Shown one piece after another: positions 1 to 7,467 of a stretch of DNA of 64,000 bases. Numbering within the stretch: position 1 is the stretch's first letter; every line of letters begins with the position of its first letter. Source of the stretch: Fimbriimonadaceae bacterium (GTDB taxonomy: Bacteria > Armatimonadota > UBA10988). A program made the position numbers and the translations under genes. The stretch lies in the NCBI GenBank assembly GCA_020850355.1, contig JADZEX010000009.1:1-64000 (forward strand), written 5' to 3'. The notes under the pieces were generated by a model that saw nothing but the letters and a program-made list of their open reading frames with translations, did no database searches and was not told where the DNA came from.

Positions 1-10
1 AGGAGCCGGC

Positions 11-103
11 ATGAACTGGAGCCCCGACGGTCTGACCGCCCTGCTGACCGTCCTGGCCGACGAGCTCACCGACCCAGCCGTCCGCCGGCCCCGCGCCGCC
101 TGA
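11..103 (+). CDS. Small ORF or 3' tail of a gene cut by the window edge
   Basis: An ATG preceded by AGGAG at the very edge (spacing 5) opens a 30-residue frame ending in TGA. The same frame is also open leftwards to base 2, so this could equally be the C-terminus of a larger gene whose body lies outside the window. The peptide (MNWSPDGLTALLTVL, then ADELTDPAVRRP) is an amphipathic stretch with no recognised family. I cannot choose between a short gene and a truncated tail. Confidence 0.3.
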   Translation: MNWSPDGLTALLTVLADELTDPAVRRPRAA

Positions 104-140
104 CCCTACGCTGTGACTCGCACCCCCAGCCGCCGTCGCG

Positions 141-169
141 TTGACAGGCGGCCCGGCCGTGCGTATACT
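141..169 (+). promoter_or_regulatory. Sigma-70-type promoter
   Basis: TTGACA at 141-146 and TATACT at 164-169 are separated by exactly 17 bases. The -35 is a perfect consensus match and the -10 matches five of six, which stands out strongly in this GC-rich background. Transcription would begin near 176, leaving a leader of about 250 bases before the gene at 428. Confidence 0.75.
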
Positions 170-175
170 GCCGAC

Positions 176-427
176 TGGCAGTTCCACGGGAAGTCGCCGT
201 TGAACAGGCTCTCCTGCAGGCCAGGTCGCTGGACCGACCGCCCGGCGGTCGACACCGCTGGCTGCTGGGACCGCAGTCTTCCCCGTAATCTCCTCACTCC
301 GTGGCGGCACCGTCGCTTGGATGGAGGTAGGCCTATGCTGCTGCGCTGAGTTGCCCTGGCAGGGAGACGACCGAGCGAGTCGCGACAGCCGCCCCGGTCG
401 ACGGGCGGCAGACGACGGGAGAAGACC
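176..427 (+). other. Long 5' leader with hairpin and mini-ORF
   Basis: This non-coding stretch lies between the promoter and the gene at 428. It holds an inverted repeat GACCG-CCCGG-CGGTC at 236-250 and a four-codon reading frame at 335-349 (separate entry). I recognise no known riboswitch or RNA family in it. Its length and these elements suggest a regulated leader, which is inference. Confidence 0.4.
335..349 (+). CDS. Candidate 4-aa leader peptide (MLLR)
   Basis: ATG CTG CTG CGC TGA is preceded by GGAGG at 323-327 with 7-base spacing, one of the better Shine-Dalgarno sites in this region. The four-codon frame lies about 80 bases upstream of the downstream start codon. It could act as a translated leader or be chance; only the excellent ribosome site argues for translation. 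Confidence 0.25.
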   Translation: MLLR

Positions 428-1066
428 ATGGCGCAGCGTGAAGTCGAAGAGCTGAACTCCTGGGTGCAGCGCGTGCTGGAGTATGCGGGCACGGCCGACT
501 TCGAAGCCGAGCGGCAGGCGGCCCAGGAAGAGCTGTACGGCCAGCCCGCCGGCGACGGCGTGGCCGATCTGCTCGATCCACGGCACGGCGCGTTGGGCTG
601 GTTCCTGTTCGACCGCCGGCTGCAAGACACCGACCTGACGCCGGTGCGGCTGTTCGTCGAACGCCACCGCGAGCTGCCGCCGCGCCTGCGGCGCAACCTG
701 CTGGGCTGTGAGCAAAGCCTTTGGAGCACCTTCCGCGTGGTCGAGTGCCACGCCGACCGGGTCGTCCTGCTGGACCTGCTGGGCGACGAGAGTGATTACT
801 ATCAGGTCCAGCGCCGGCCCGGCGCGGCGCTGGCGACCGACGACCTGATCACCGCCCGCCTGATCCGCTGGGACGACGCCTGGTGCCTGCAGGGTCCGGC
901 CGAGCCGTGGCCCAGCTCGCCGCGCGACCTGCTGCGCAGCCGACCGCAGGCCGGCTCCGAGCGACGCGGCAGCGCCCCCGTCGGGGCTTACCTGGAGCGG
1001 GACTCCGGCGGCGCCTGGTACACCTCCCGGCGCGCCTGGCTGCGAGACCGCCGCCGCCGGCCGTGA
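428..1066 (+). CDS. Conserved-looking hypothetical protein, 212 aa
   Basis: I do not recognise a named family. The start ATG has GGGAGAAG about 5 bases upstream. The protein looks soluble, with no signal peptide or membrane segment. It has a charged helical N-terminus (residues 1-40), a compact middle with LLDPRHGALGWFLFDR (about 48-63) and TPVRLFVERH, then an aromatic- and Arg-rich C-terminus. The middle recalls small cytoplasmic proteins of unknown function, but only loosely. It is transcribed from the strong upstream promoter and its stop overlaps the GTG start of the next gene, so the two are probably translated together. Confidence 0.7.
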   Translation: MAQREVEELNSWVQRVLEYAGTADFEAERQAAQEELYGQPAGDGVADLLDPRHGALGWFLFDRRLQDTDLTPVRLFVERHRELPPRLRRNLLGCEQSLWSTFRVVECHADRVVLLDLLGDESDYYQVQRRPGAALATDDLITARLIRWDDAWCLQGPAEPWPSSPRDLLRSRPQAGSERRGSAPVGAYLERDSGGAWYTSRRAWLRDRRRRP

Positions 1067-1779
1067 GCATCGCCAGCGACCGCGTCTTCGAGCCCGAACG
1101 GATCCGCCGCGCCGGCTTCTGGGCGACCCTGGCCGGCGCCGCCACCGCCGTTGGCGCGGTGGTGATTGGGGGAGCGCTGCAGGCGACCCTGGCACCGCTG
1201 CTGGGCGGTGTGCTGTCCGCGCTGGTCGGGCTGACGGTCTGCGGCGGTCTGATGTGGGCTTCCTGGGACTGGCTGGCCCTGGGCTGGTTCAATCGCGCCG
1301 TGCGCCGCGACCTGATCCAACGCCTCCGTACGCTCGGCGAGCTCGATTTCGAGGTCAGCGATCCCGATGTCTATTTCGTCGGTCTGGCGCACCCCGGCCT
1401 GCCGACCGACAGTCCGGAGACGGACTCGGACATCGGCTTCCTGCGCCTGACACCCGACGAGCTGGTCTACCGCGGCGACCGCCTGCACTTCGCGGTGCCC
1501 TGGGCCGAACTCGCCGAGGTCACCGTGACCGCGCTGCCCGGCACCCTGTTCGGCCTCGGCAGCCGCCTGCACCTGCGCTTTACCGACGACGAGCCGTTCG
1601 CCGAGCTGTACGTCAGCGTGCGCGAGGGCGACCGCCTGTCCCGCAGCGCCGAGGTCACCCGGACCCTCGGCGAAGCGCTCACCCGGCGCCTCGCCCGCCA
1701 CCGCCAGCGGCGGCTCGACGACCCTCTCGAAGCGCAGTTCGCCGAACCCCTCAGCCGCACCACGCCCCCCTCGGCCTGA
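1063..1779 (+). CDS. Two-TM membrane protein with PH-like cytoplasmic domain, 238 aa
   Basis: A GTG start overlaps the previous stop as GTGA. Residues about 17-60 form two closely spaced hydrophobic helices (ATLAGAATAVGAVVIGGALQ, and LSALVGLTVCGGLMWASW). The rest is soluble: an acidic stretch (VSDPDVYFVG), then beta-rich sequence such as LTPDELVYRGDRLHFAVPWA followed by LAEVTV, which resembles bacterial PH-like domains where a strand-turn ends in 'W..I..V'. That fold assignment is inference. Its function is unknown; coupling to the gene before it suggests a joint role. Confidence 0.6.
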   Translation: MSIASDRVFEPERIRRAGFWATLAGAATAVGAVVIGGALQATLAPLLGGVLSALVGLTVCGGLMWASWDWLALGWFNRAVRRDLIQRLRTLGELDFEVSDPDVYFVGLAHPGLPTDSPETDSDIGFLRLTPDELVYRGDRLHFAVPWAELAEVTVTALPGTLFGLGSRLHLRFTDDEPFAELYVSVREGDRLSRSAEVTRTLGEALTRRLARHRQRRLDDPLEAQFAEPLSRTTPPSA

Positions 1780-1812
1780 GCGAGTCGACACCCGAAGATC
1801 ATGATCTGCGCA

Positions 1813-1840
1813 TTGACAAGCAACGGATCACGGTCATCAT
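1813..1840 (+). promoter_or_regulatory. Probable promoter of the DUF4912/GH57 pair
   Basis: A perfect TTGACA (1813-1818) is followed after 16 bases by CATCAT (1835-1840, four of six matches). It lies in the gap before the DUF4912 gene, in sequence noticeably less GC-rich than the flanks. Confidence 0.5.
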
Positions 1841-1892
1841 GTAGGCAACAAAACCGATCATCCGACCGGTTGAGGAGTTGGAGGGCAGACCG

Positions 1893-2765
1893 ATGGCCGA
1901 AGTACAGCTCGCGGATCTGGCGGTCGTGGAGTTGCGCAGACTGGCGGGGCAGCACGGCATCACCGGCGCCTCGCGGATGCGGCGCGGCGAGCTCGAGAAG
2001 CTGCTGGCGACGGCCTTGGGGGTGGCGGCTCCCGAGCCGGCGCCGCTGGTCTCGCCGCTGGCGGGGCTGACGGTGTTGCAGTTGCGCCGGCAGGCGCTCG
2101 ACAGCGGCGTGCGGGGAGCGGCGCGGATGAACAAGGAGCAGTTGCTGGCGCTGCTCGGCCCGGTGCTCTCGAGCCACAGCCTGAGCAGCGCCCCGGCGGC
2201 CGAGGCGCCGCTGCCCGCGGAGGACCCGGCCTTCGGCTATCCCGAGAGCTACGGCGTCGACCGCGTGGTCTTGCTGGTACGCGACCCGGAGTGGCTGTAC
2301 AGCTACTGGGACGTCAGTGGCGAGACCTGGGCGCTGCTGATTCAGCGCGGGGTGACCAATCCCGGCAACCAGTGGGTGCGCACGCTGCGGGTCTGGGACA
2401 TCACCGACCCGACCTGCTCGCAGCATCTGGTCGATATCGACCTCGACGACCTGAGTCGGGAGTGGTACTTCCGGGCGCCGGTCCAGAACCGCGTGCTGGC
2501 GGTCGAGTACGGTTACCGTTCGCCGGCTGGGGAGTTCCTGGTGGTGGCGCGGTCGAATACCGTGCAGGTGCCGCGCCAGACACCGAGCAATCTGATTGAC
2601 GAGCGCTACGCCACACTGGCCGACACGGCCTACCAGTTGTCGCTGGCGGGCGGCGATCCGACCCGGCCACTGGGCAGTGCGGACGTCGACCAGCGGTTGG
2701 CCGACTTCCTCGAAGAGGGCCTCAGCTCGGCGCTCTTCTTGGGGCCGCGCGCGGCGGCGGGGTAG
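1893..2765 (+). CDS. DUF4912 protein with two Rho-N/SAP-like repeats, 290 aa
   Basis: Residues about 6-40 and 56-90 are two related helical repeats (VVELRRLAGQHGITGASRMR and VLQLRRQALDSGVRGAARMN), each followed by an E.L..LL helix, as in the Rho termination factor N-terminal / SAP-like fold. From about residue 115 comes a DUF4912 domain (YGVDRVVLLVRDPEWLYSYW, D..G). DUF4912 proteins are often found beside GH57 branching enzymes, exactly as here. I chose ATG 1893, with GAGGG 7 bases upstream, over an in-frame TTG 15 bases earlier. The molecular role is unknown; the context suggests a partner in glycogen or storage-glucan metabolism. Confidence 0.85.
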   Translation: MAEVQLADLAVVELRRLAGQHGITGASRMRRGELEKLLATALGVAAPEPAPLVSPLAGLTVLQLRRQALDSGVRGAARMNKEQLLALLGPVLSSHSLSSAPAAEAPLPAEDPAFGYPESYGVDRVVLLVRDPEWLYSYWDVSGETWALLIQRGVTNPGNQWVRTLRVWDITDPTCSQHLVDIDLDDLSREWYFRAPVQNRVLAVEYGYRSPAGEFLVVARSNTVQVPRQTPSNLIDERYATLADTAYQLSLAGGDPTRPLGSADVDQRLADFLEEGLSSALFLGPRAAAG

Positions 2766-2847
2766 CCACGGACGGACGCGACCTGCCGCCGGGCGTGCCG
2801 GTTCGGCGGCGGGTCGCCCAGCGGCGACGGCGACGGGAGAGAGTGCC

Positions 2848-4449
2848 GTGAGTCAGCATGTCGGCTCGGTCTGTTTCGTGCTCCACGCCCACCTGCCCTA
2901 TGTGCGGCACCCCGAGTACGACTCGTTCCTGGAAGAGGACTGGCTCTACGAGGCGGTCTGCGAGACCTACATCCCGCTGCTGACGATGATGGAGCGGCTG
3001 GCCAACGATGGGGTCGCCTTCCGGCTGACGATGTCGCTGACCCCGCCGCTGCTCAGCATGTTCCGCGACCAACTGCTGCAGGACCGCACCTTCCGGCATG
3101 TCGACCTGCTGCTCGACCTGTCGGAGCGTGAGATCCATCGCACCCGCGCGGAGCCGCAGTTCCAGCGCCTGGCGGTGATGTACCGCGACCACTTCCGCCA
3201 CTGCCGGCAGGTCCTCGAACGCTGTCAGGGCGACCTCTCGCAGGAGTTTCGGAAGTACCAGGACGCCGGCCACCTGGAGATCATCACCTGCGGCGCGACC
3301 CACGGGTTCTTCCCGCTGATGGTCCACCAGCCCGAGGCGGTGCGGGCGCAGGTGCAGGTCGCCGCCAACCATTACGAGAGCGCTCTCGGCCGGCGGCCGG
3401 CGGGGATCTGGCTGCCCGAGTGTGGCTACTATCCCGGGCACGAGCAGTACCTCGCCGAGGCCGGCATCAAGTTCTTCTTCGTCGAGGCCCACGGCGTGCT
3501 GTTTGGCAGCCCGCGGCCCCGCTTCGGGACCTTTGCCCCGGTGAAGTGTCCCGACTACGCGGTGGCCGCCTTCGGGCGCGATATGGAATCGTCGAAGCAG
3601 GTCTGGAGCGCCGCCGAGGGCTACCCGGGCGACTTCGACTACCGCGAGTTCTACCGCGACGTCGGTTACGACCTGGACTACGACTACGTGCAGCCCTATC
3701 TGCTGGGCGACGGTACGCGCAAGAACCTGGGGTTGAAGTACTACAAGATCACCGGGCCGGGCGAGACCATCGGCCTGGGTGACAAGCAGCCCTACGACCC
3801 CGACGCCGCGGCGCGCAAGGCGGCCGACCATGCCGGCAACTTCCTGCACAACCGGCGCCACCAGATGGCCTTCTGCCGCGACATGCTGGGCCGGCCGCCG
3901 CTGATTGTGGCGCCTTACGACGCCGAGCTGTTTGGCCACTGGTGGTGGGAAGGGCCGCAGTTCCTGGAGCAGTTCTTCCGCAAGGTCCACTGCGACCAGG
4001 ACGAGGTCCGCGTGACCACGCCGTCGGAGTACCTCGCCGCGAACCCGTTGCTGCAAGAGGTGCAGCCCGAGCTGAGCAGTTGGGGCTACAAGGGCTACGC
4101 CGAGTTCTGGCTGAACGACACCAACGACTGGATCTACCGCCACTTGCACATGGCCACCGAGCGGATGATCCACCTCGCCCGCCGCTTCCAGACGCCCAGC
4201 GACCTGCAACGCCGGGCCCTCAACCAGTGCGCCCGTGAGCTGCTGCTGGCCCAATCCAGCGACTGGGCTTTCATCATGCGCACCGGCACGATGGTCGAAT
4301 ACGCCCAGAAGCGCACCAACGATCACCTGCAGCGCTTCGAGACGCTCTTCCTGGGCCTCCAACACGGCGGCCTCGACGAGACCGCCCTGGCCGAGTACGA
4401 AAGCCGCGACAACATCTTCGCCGACCTCGACTACCGGGTCTACGCCTGA
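2848..4449 (+). CDS. GH57 1,4-alpha-glucan branching enzyme, 533 aa
   Basis: This enzyme introduces alpha-1,6 branches into glycogen-like alpha-glucan in the cytoplasm. All five GH57 motifs are visible: HAHLPYVRHPE (residues 13-23), GATHGFFPL, GIWLPECGYYPG with the nucleophile Glu191, PYDAELFGHWWWEG with the acid/base Asp358, and WGYKGYAEFWLND in the C-terminal DUF1957 helical part. Length and spacing agree with archaeal and bacterial family members of about 520-570 residues. GTG 2848 has a GGGAGAG ribosome site 6 bases upstream. It follows the DUF4912 gene, a common pairing. No other glycogen gene (glgA, glgC, glgP) is in the window. Confidence 0.93.
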   Translation: MSQHVGSVCFVLHAHLPYVRHPEYDSFLEEDWLYEAVCETYIPLLTMMERLANDGVAFRLTMSLTPPLLSMFRDQLLQDRTFRHVDLLLDLSEREIHRTRAEPQFQRLAVMYRDHFRHCRQVLERCQGDLSQEFRKYQDAGHLEIITCGATHGFFPLMVHQPEAVRAQVQVAANHYESALGRRPAGIWLPECGYYPGHEQYLAEAGIKFFFVEAHGVLFGSPRPRFGTFAPVKCPDYAVAAFGRDMESSKQVWSAAEGYPGDFDYREFYRDVGYDLDYDYVQPYLLGDGTRKNLGLKYYKITGPGETIGLGDKQPYDPDAAARKAADHAGNFLHNRRHQMAFCRDMLGRPPLIVAPYDAELFGHWWWEGPQFLEQFFRKVHCDQDEVRVTTPSEYLAANPLLQEVQPELSSWGYKGYAEFWLNDTNDWIYRHLHMATERMIHLARRFQTPSDLQRRALNQCARELLLAQSSDWAFIMRTGTMVEYAQKRTNDHLQRFETLFLGLQHGGLDETALAEYESRDNIFADLDYRVYA

Positions 4450-4527
4450 GCAGGTCGGGGCGCGAGGAGGATCCCCCGCGCCGGCGCTGAACTCCTCGCC
4501 CGTGGCGACGCGGTGAGGAGTGCGGCG

Positions 4528-5430
4528 ATGTTGAATGTCGGTCTGGCGAATCTGGACACCTCCCATGTGATTGCGTTCTCGCAGCGGCTGCATCACAAGG
4601 GGGTGGCCGAGGACCAGTGGGTCGAGGGGGCGTTGACGACGCATGCCTGGCGGGGCGAATCGAACGTCCGGACGCCGGCGCAGGTCGAGGAGTACGCGCA
4701 GCAGCTCCACAACGAGTTCGGCGTGCAACTGGTCGACTCGCTCGCTGAGCTGGTGGCGGCGGTGGATGTGGCCTGCATCGAGGCCAACGAAGGCTGGCGG
4801 CACCTCGGGCAGGCGACGCCGTTCTTGCAGGCCGGCAAGCGCTGCTGGATCGACAAGCCGTTTGCCGGCGACTTCCAGCAGGCGAAGCGGATCATGGAGC
4901 TGGCGACCGAGCACAAGACGCAGGTCTTCAGTTGCTCCAGCCTGCGCTTTGGTGACGAGATGGCGCCGTTCAAGGAGGCGCATCCCGAGATCACCGGGGT
5001 CGACGTGATCGGCCCGGCACCGCAGCATTGGGCCAATCCGGGTCTGCTGCACTACGGCATCCACGGCGTCGAGATCCTCTACGCTTTGATGGGGCCGGGC
5101 TGCGTCAGTGTCTCGTGCCTCAGCCTGCCGGACCAGGAGGTCTGCGTCGGGCATTGGGCCGACGGCCGGATCGGCACTCTGCGCGGGCTGCACAACGGGC
5201 CCTGGACCTACGCTTTCCGGGCGACCACGCGTGGGCAGAACGCCGGGGTGCACACCGTGACCATCAACACCTCGACGATCTACCGCAACCTGCTGCGCCA
5301 CATGGTGCACTTCTTCGAGACCGGCGAGACGCCCTTCGACCCGGCCGAGACCTTGGAGATTGCCGGTTTCATGGATGCCGCGGCGCAGTCCGCGAAGATG
5401 GCTGGCCAGCCGGCCGCGATGCCCTGGTAG
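4528..5430 (+). CDS. Gfo/Idh/MocA-family oxidoreductase, 300 aa
   Basis: Predicted NAD(P)-dependent sugar or cyclitol dehydrogenase-like protein. The N-terminal Rossmann part is atypical: the usual GxGxxG is replaced by GLANLDTSHVIAF (residues 5-17), a form seen in one branch of the family. The family signature E-K-P appears as WIDKPFAGD near residue 110, followed by the CSSLRFGDEM segment. The C-terminal half is the mixed alpha/beta substrate domain with a conserved-looking HYGIHGVEILYALMG. ATG 4528 has AGGAG 7 bases upstream and is preferred to an in-frame GTG 15 bases earlier. It sits 10 bases from a second family member, so the two may act together; the substrate cannot be told. Confidence 0.82.
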   Translation: MLNVGLANLDTSHVIAFSQRLHHKGVAEDQWVEGALTTHAWRGESNVRTPAQVEEYAQQLHNEFGVQLVDSLAELVAAVDVACIEANEGWRHLGQATPFLQAGKRCWIDKPFAGDFQQAKRIMELATEHKTQVFSCSSLRFGDEMAPFKEAHPEITGVDVIGPAPQHWANPGLLHYGIHGVEILYALMGPGCVSVSCLSLPDQEVCVGHWADGRIGTLRGLHNGPWTYAFRATTRGQNAGVHTVTINTSTIYRNLLRHMVHFFETGETPFDPAETLEIAGFMDAAAQSAKMAGQPAAMPW

Positions 5431-5440
5431 GAGAGCCCGC

Positions 5441-6400
5441 ATGTCGAAGACCCGAGTGGCGGTGATCGGCGCCGGGGCGCTGGCCAACGCGATGCATCAT
5501 CCCAGCCTGCACGAGTTCGCTGATGTCGAGGTCGTCGGGCTGTGCGACCTGGTGCCCGACAAGCTCGCCGCGACGGCGGCGAAGTACGCGATCCCCCACA
5601 CCTACAGCGACTACAAGGCGATGGTCAAGGAGCAGGACCCCGACGCGGTCTATGTGATCACTCCGCCGCAGCATCTCTACGAGCCGGTCAGCTACGTGCT
5701 GGGCGCCAAGAAGCACGTCTTCATCGAAAAGCCGCCGGCGCTGACGCTGACACAGATCCGCAATCTGGCCAAGAAGGCCGACCAGGCCGGCGTGCTGTCG
5801 ATGGTCGGGTTCAACCGGCGGCACACGCCGCTGGTGGTGGAGTGCAAGCAGCGGGTCGAAGAGCGTGGGCCGATCGAGCTGGCGGCGGTGACGTTCTACA
5901 AGAACTACTTCGCCGGCGAGTATTACGATGGGATGGTTGACATCCTGACCTGCGACGCGATCCACGCGCTGGACCTGGTGCGCTGGCTGAGCGGCGGCGA
6001 GTGCGTGAAGCTGTCGTCCTCGGTGCGGATGACCGGCGGCGAGGACTATCCGAACTCGTGGCAGGCCCTGATGGAGTTCAGCACCGGCTGCACCGGCCTG
6101 CTGCTGGCGCACTGGACCGCGGGCAAGCGGTTCCACCACGCCGAGTTCCACGCCAAGGGGATCACCTGCTACACCGAGTTCGAGAAGAGCGCCGACGTCT
6201 GGGCCGACGGCGCGGCCGAGCCGGTGCATCTGGAGGCGGCCGAGGTGACGGGGGCCAGTGAGGGTCACAAGACCTTCGGTTTCTTCGCCGAGAACCGCTA
6301 CTTCATCGACTGCATTCAGAGCGGCACGCAGCCGAGTTCGCACTTTGGCGACGCGGTCAAGACGATGGAGCTGGTCGCCCGCATCTACCAGGGCGCATGA
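5441..6400 (+). CDS. Gfo/Idh/MocA-family oxidoreductase, 319 aa
   Basis: Predicted cytoplasmic NAD(P)-dependent sugar dehydrogenase or oxidoreductase. The Rossmann start VAVIGAGALANAMHH (residues 6-20) gives the dinucleotide-binding GAGALA loop, with CDL at the end of strand 2. VFIEKPPALT (near residue 97) is the family E-K-P motif with the catalytic Lys, and FNRRHTPLV follows. DAIHALDLVRWL in the C-terminal domain carries the conserved His-Asp. AGGAGA lies about 6 bases before the ATG. The stop overlaps the rtcA start as ATGA, so it heads the long coupled run that follows. The substrate is unknown. Confidence 0.88.
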   Translation: MSKTRVAVIGAGALANAMHHPSLHEFADVEVVGLCDLVPDKLAATAAKYAIPHTYSDYKAMVKEQDPDAVYVITPPQHLYEPVSYVLGAKKHVFIEKPPALTLTQIRNLAKKADQAGVLSMVGFNRRHTPLVVECKQRVEERGPIELAAVTFYKNYFAGEYYDGMVDILTCDAIHALDLVRWLSGGECVKLSSSVRMTGGEDYPNSWQALMEFSTGCTGLLLAHWTAGKRFHHAEFHAKGITCYTEFEKSADVWADGAAEPVHLEAAEVTGASEGHKTFGFFAENRYFIDCIQSGTQPSSHFGDAVKTMELVARIYQGA

Positions 6401-7467
6401 GCAGCGACGCGCCCTGGGTGGTCGACGCTGGGGAGGGCGGCGGGCAACTGGTCCGCACTGCGGTCTGCCTGGCGGCGCTGCAGGGGCGCGTGCTGCACTT
6501 GACAGGGATCCGCGCCAGGCGCAGCCGGCCGGGGCTGGCGCGGCAGCATGTCGCCGCCGTGAAAGCCGTGGCGCGGGCCGCCGAGGGCAGCGTCAGCGGC
6601 GCCGAGCTCGGCAGTCTCAGCCTGCAGTTCTACCCCGGCCAGGCCCGCGGGCCGCTCGAGCTCGACATCAACATCGGCTCGGCTGGCTCCACCATGCTGG
6701 TGCTGCAGGCGCTGCTGCCGCTGCTGGTGCGGCGCGGCGGCGTGGTGCGGGTGATCGGCGGCACCGACAACCCGCTGGCGCCGCCGGTCGACTTCTACCG
6801 CGCGGTGCTGCTGCCGGCCTTGGCGGCGGTCGGCATCCTCGTCGATCTGGAGCTGACCCGGCGCGGCTGGTACCCGGAAGGGGCGGGCGAGGTGATCGCG
6901 CGGTGTGAGCCGCTGGCGGCCTGGCCGGGCTTCGAGCGCGTCGGGTGGGGCGAGCCGGTCGAGCTGGGCGGGGTGGCCTACGCCTCGCGGCTGCCGCTGC
7001 ACGTCTGCGAGCGGCTGCAGGCGGCGGCGGTGCGCTCCTGGAAGAAGGGCGAGGGCCTGCCGACCGCACTGCGGCCGGTGCTTCGGGCCTGTCGCGCGGC
7101 GGTTGAGCTGCGGCCCGACGAACCGGCGATCTCCCCCGGCGCGGGGATCGTGCTGTGGGTCACCGACGACCAGGGCCAGCGGATCGGGGCCGCGGCGTTG
7201 GGTGAGAAGGGCAAGCCCAGCGAGCGGGTCGCCGAGGAAGCCGCCGCGGCGCTGCTGGCCGATCTGGCGACGGGCGCGCCGTGCGACCGCCACCTCGGCG
7301 ACCAGTTGGCGATCTGGGCGGCCCTGGCGGCCAGCCCGTCGAGCTGGCGGGTGGCCGTGGTGACGGATCATCTGCGCTCCTGCCTGGCCCTGCTGGCCGC
7401 CGGCCTGGGCTGTCGCTACCAGATTGCGGGCGATGTGGTGACGCTGCAGCCAGCGGGTGGCGCATGA
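6397..7467 (+). CDS. rtcA: RNA 3'-terminal phosphate cyclase
   Basis: Converts an RNA 3'-phosphate to a 2',3'-cyclic phosphate using ATP through an enzyme-AMP intermediate. Family motifs are present in order: VDAGEGGGQLVRTA (residues 9-22), IRARRSRPGLARQH, INIGSAGSTMLVLQ, GRGWYPEGAG-like RRGWYPEGAGEV, and near the C-terminus DRHLGDQL. In the last, His299 aligns with the adenylated histidine of E. coli RtcA (His309). At 356 residues the length is normal. No rtcB or rtcR is nearby. It is linked by ATGA overlaps on both sides to an oxidoreductase and to a polysaccharide membrane protein, an unexpected setting that suggests co-transcription rather than shared function. Confidence 0.92.
   Translation: MSSDAPWVVDAGEGGGQLVRTAVCLAALQGRVLHLTGIRARRSRPGLARQHVAAVKAVARAAEGSVSGAELGSLSLQFYPGQARGPLELDINIGSAGSTMLVLQALLPLLVRRGGVVRVIGGTDNPLAPPVDFYRAVLLPALAAVGILVDLELTRRGWYPEGAGEVIARCEPLAAWPGFERVGWGEPVELGGVAYASRLPLHVCERLQAAAVRSWKKGEGLPTALRPVLRACRAAVELRPDEPAISPGAGIVLWVTDDQGQRIGAAALGEKGKPSERVAEEAAAALLADLATGAPCDRHLGDQLAIWAALAASPSSWRVAVVTDHLRSCLALLAAGLGCRYQIAGDVVTLQPAGGA

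Noticed and set aside
321-500. A plus-strand frame from ATG 321 with a Cys-rich start
   Set aside because: It lacks its own ribosome site and runs into the next gene in another frame; the mini-ORF at 335 is the better explanation for the GGAGG nearby.
4459-4498. Hairpin after the GH57 gene as a terminator
   Set aside because: Stems are only 6 bp with large loops and compete with one another, and no U-tract follows.
2722-5487. A 921-codon open frame on the minus strand over the GH57 and oxidoreductase genes
   Set aside because: It lies opposite well-recognised genes, is low-complexity with no family motifs, and is the expected result of high GC at third codon positions. Many such antisense frames occur across the window.
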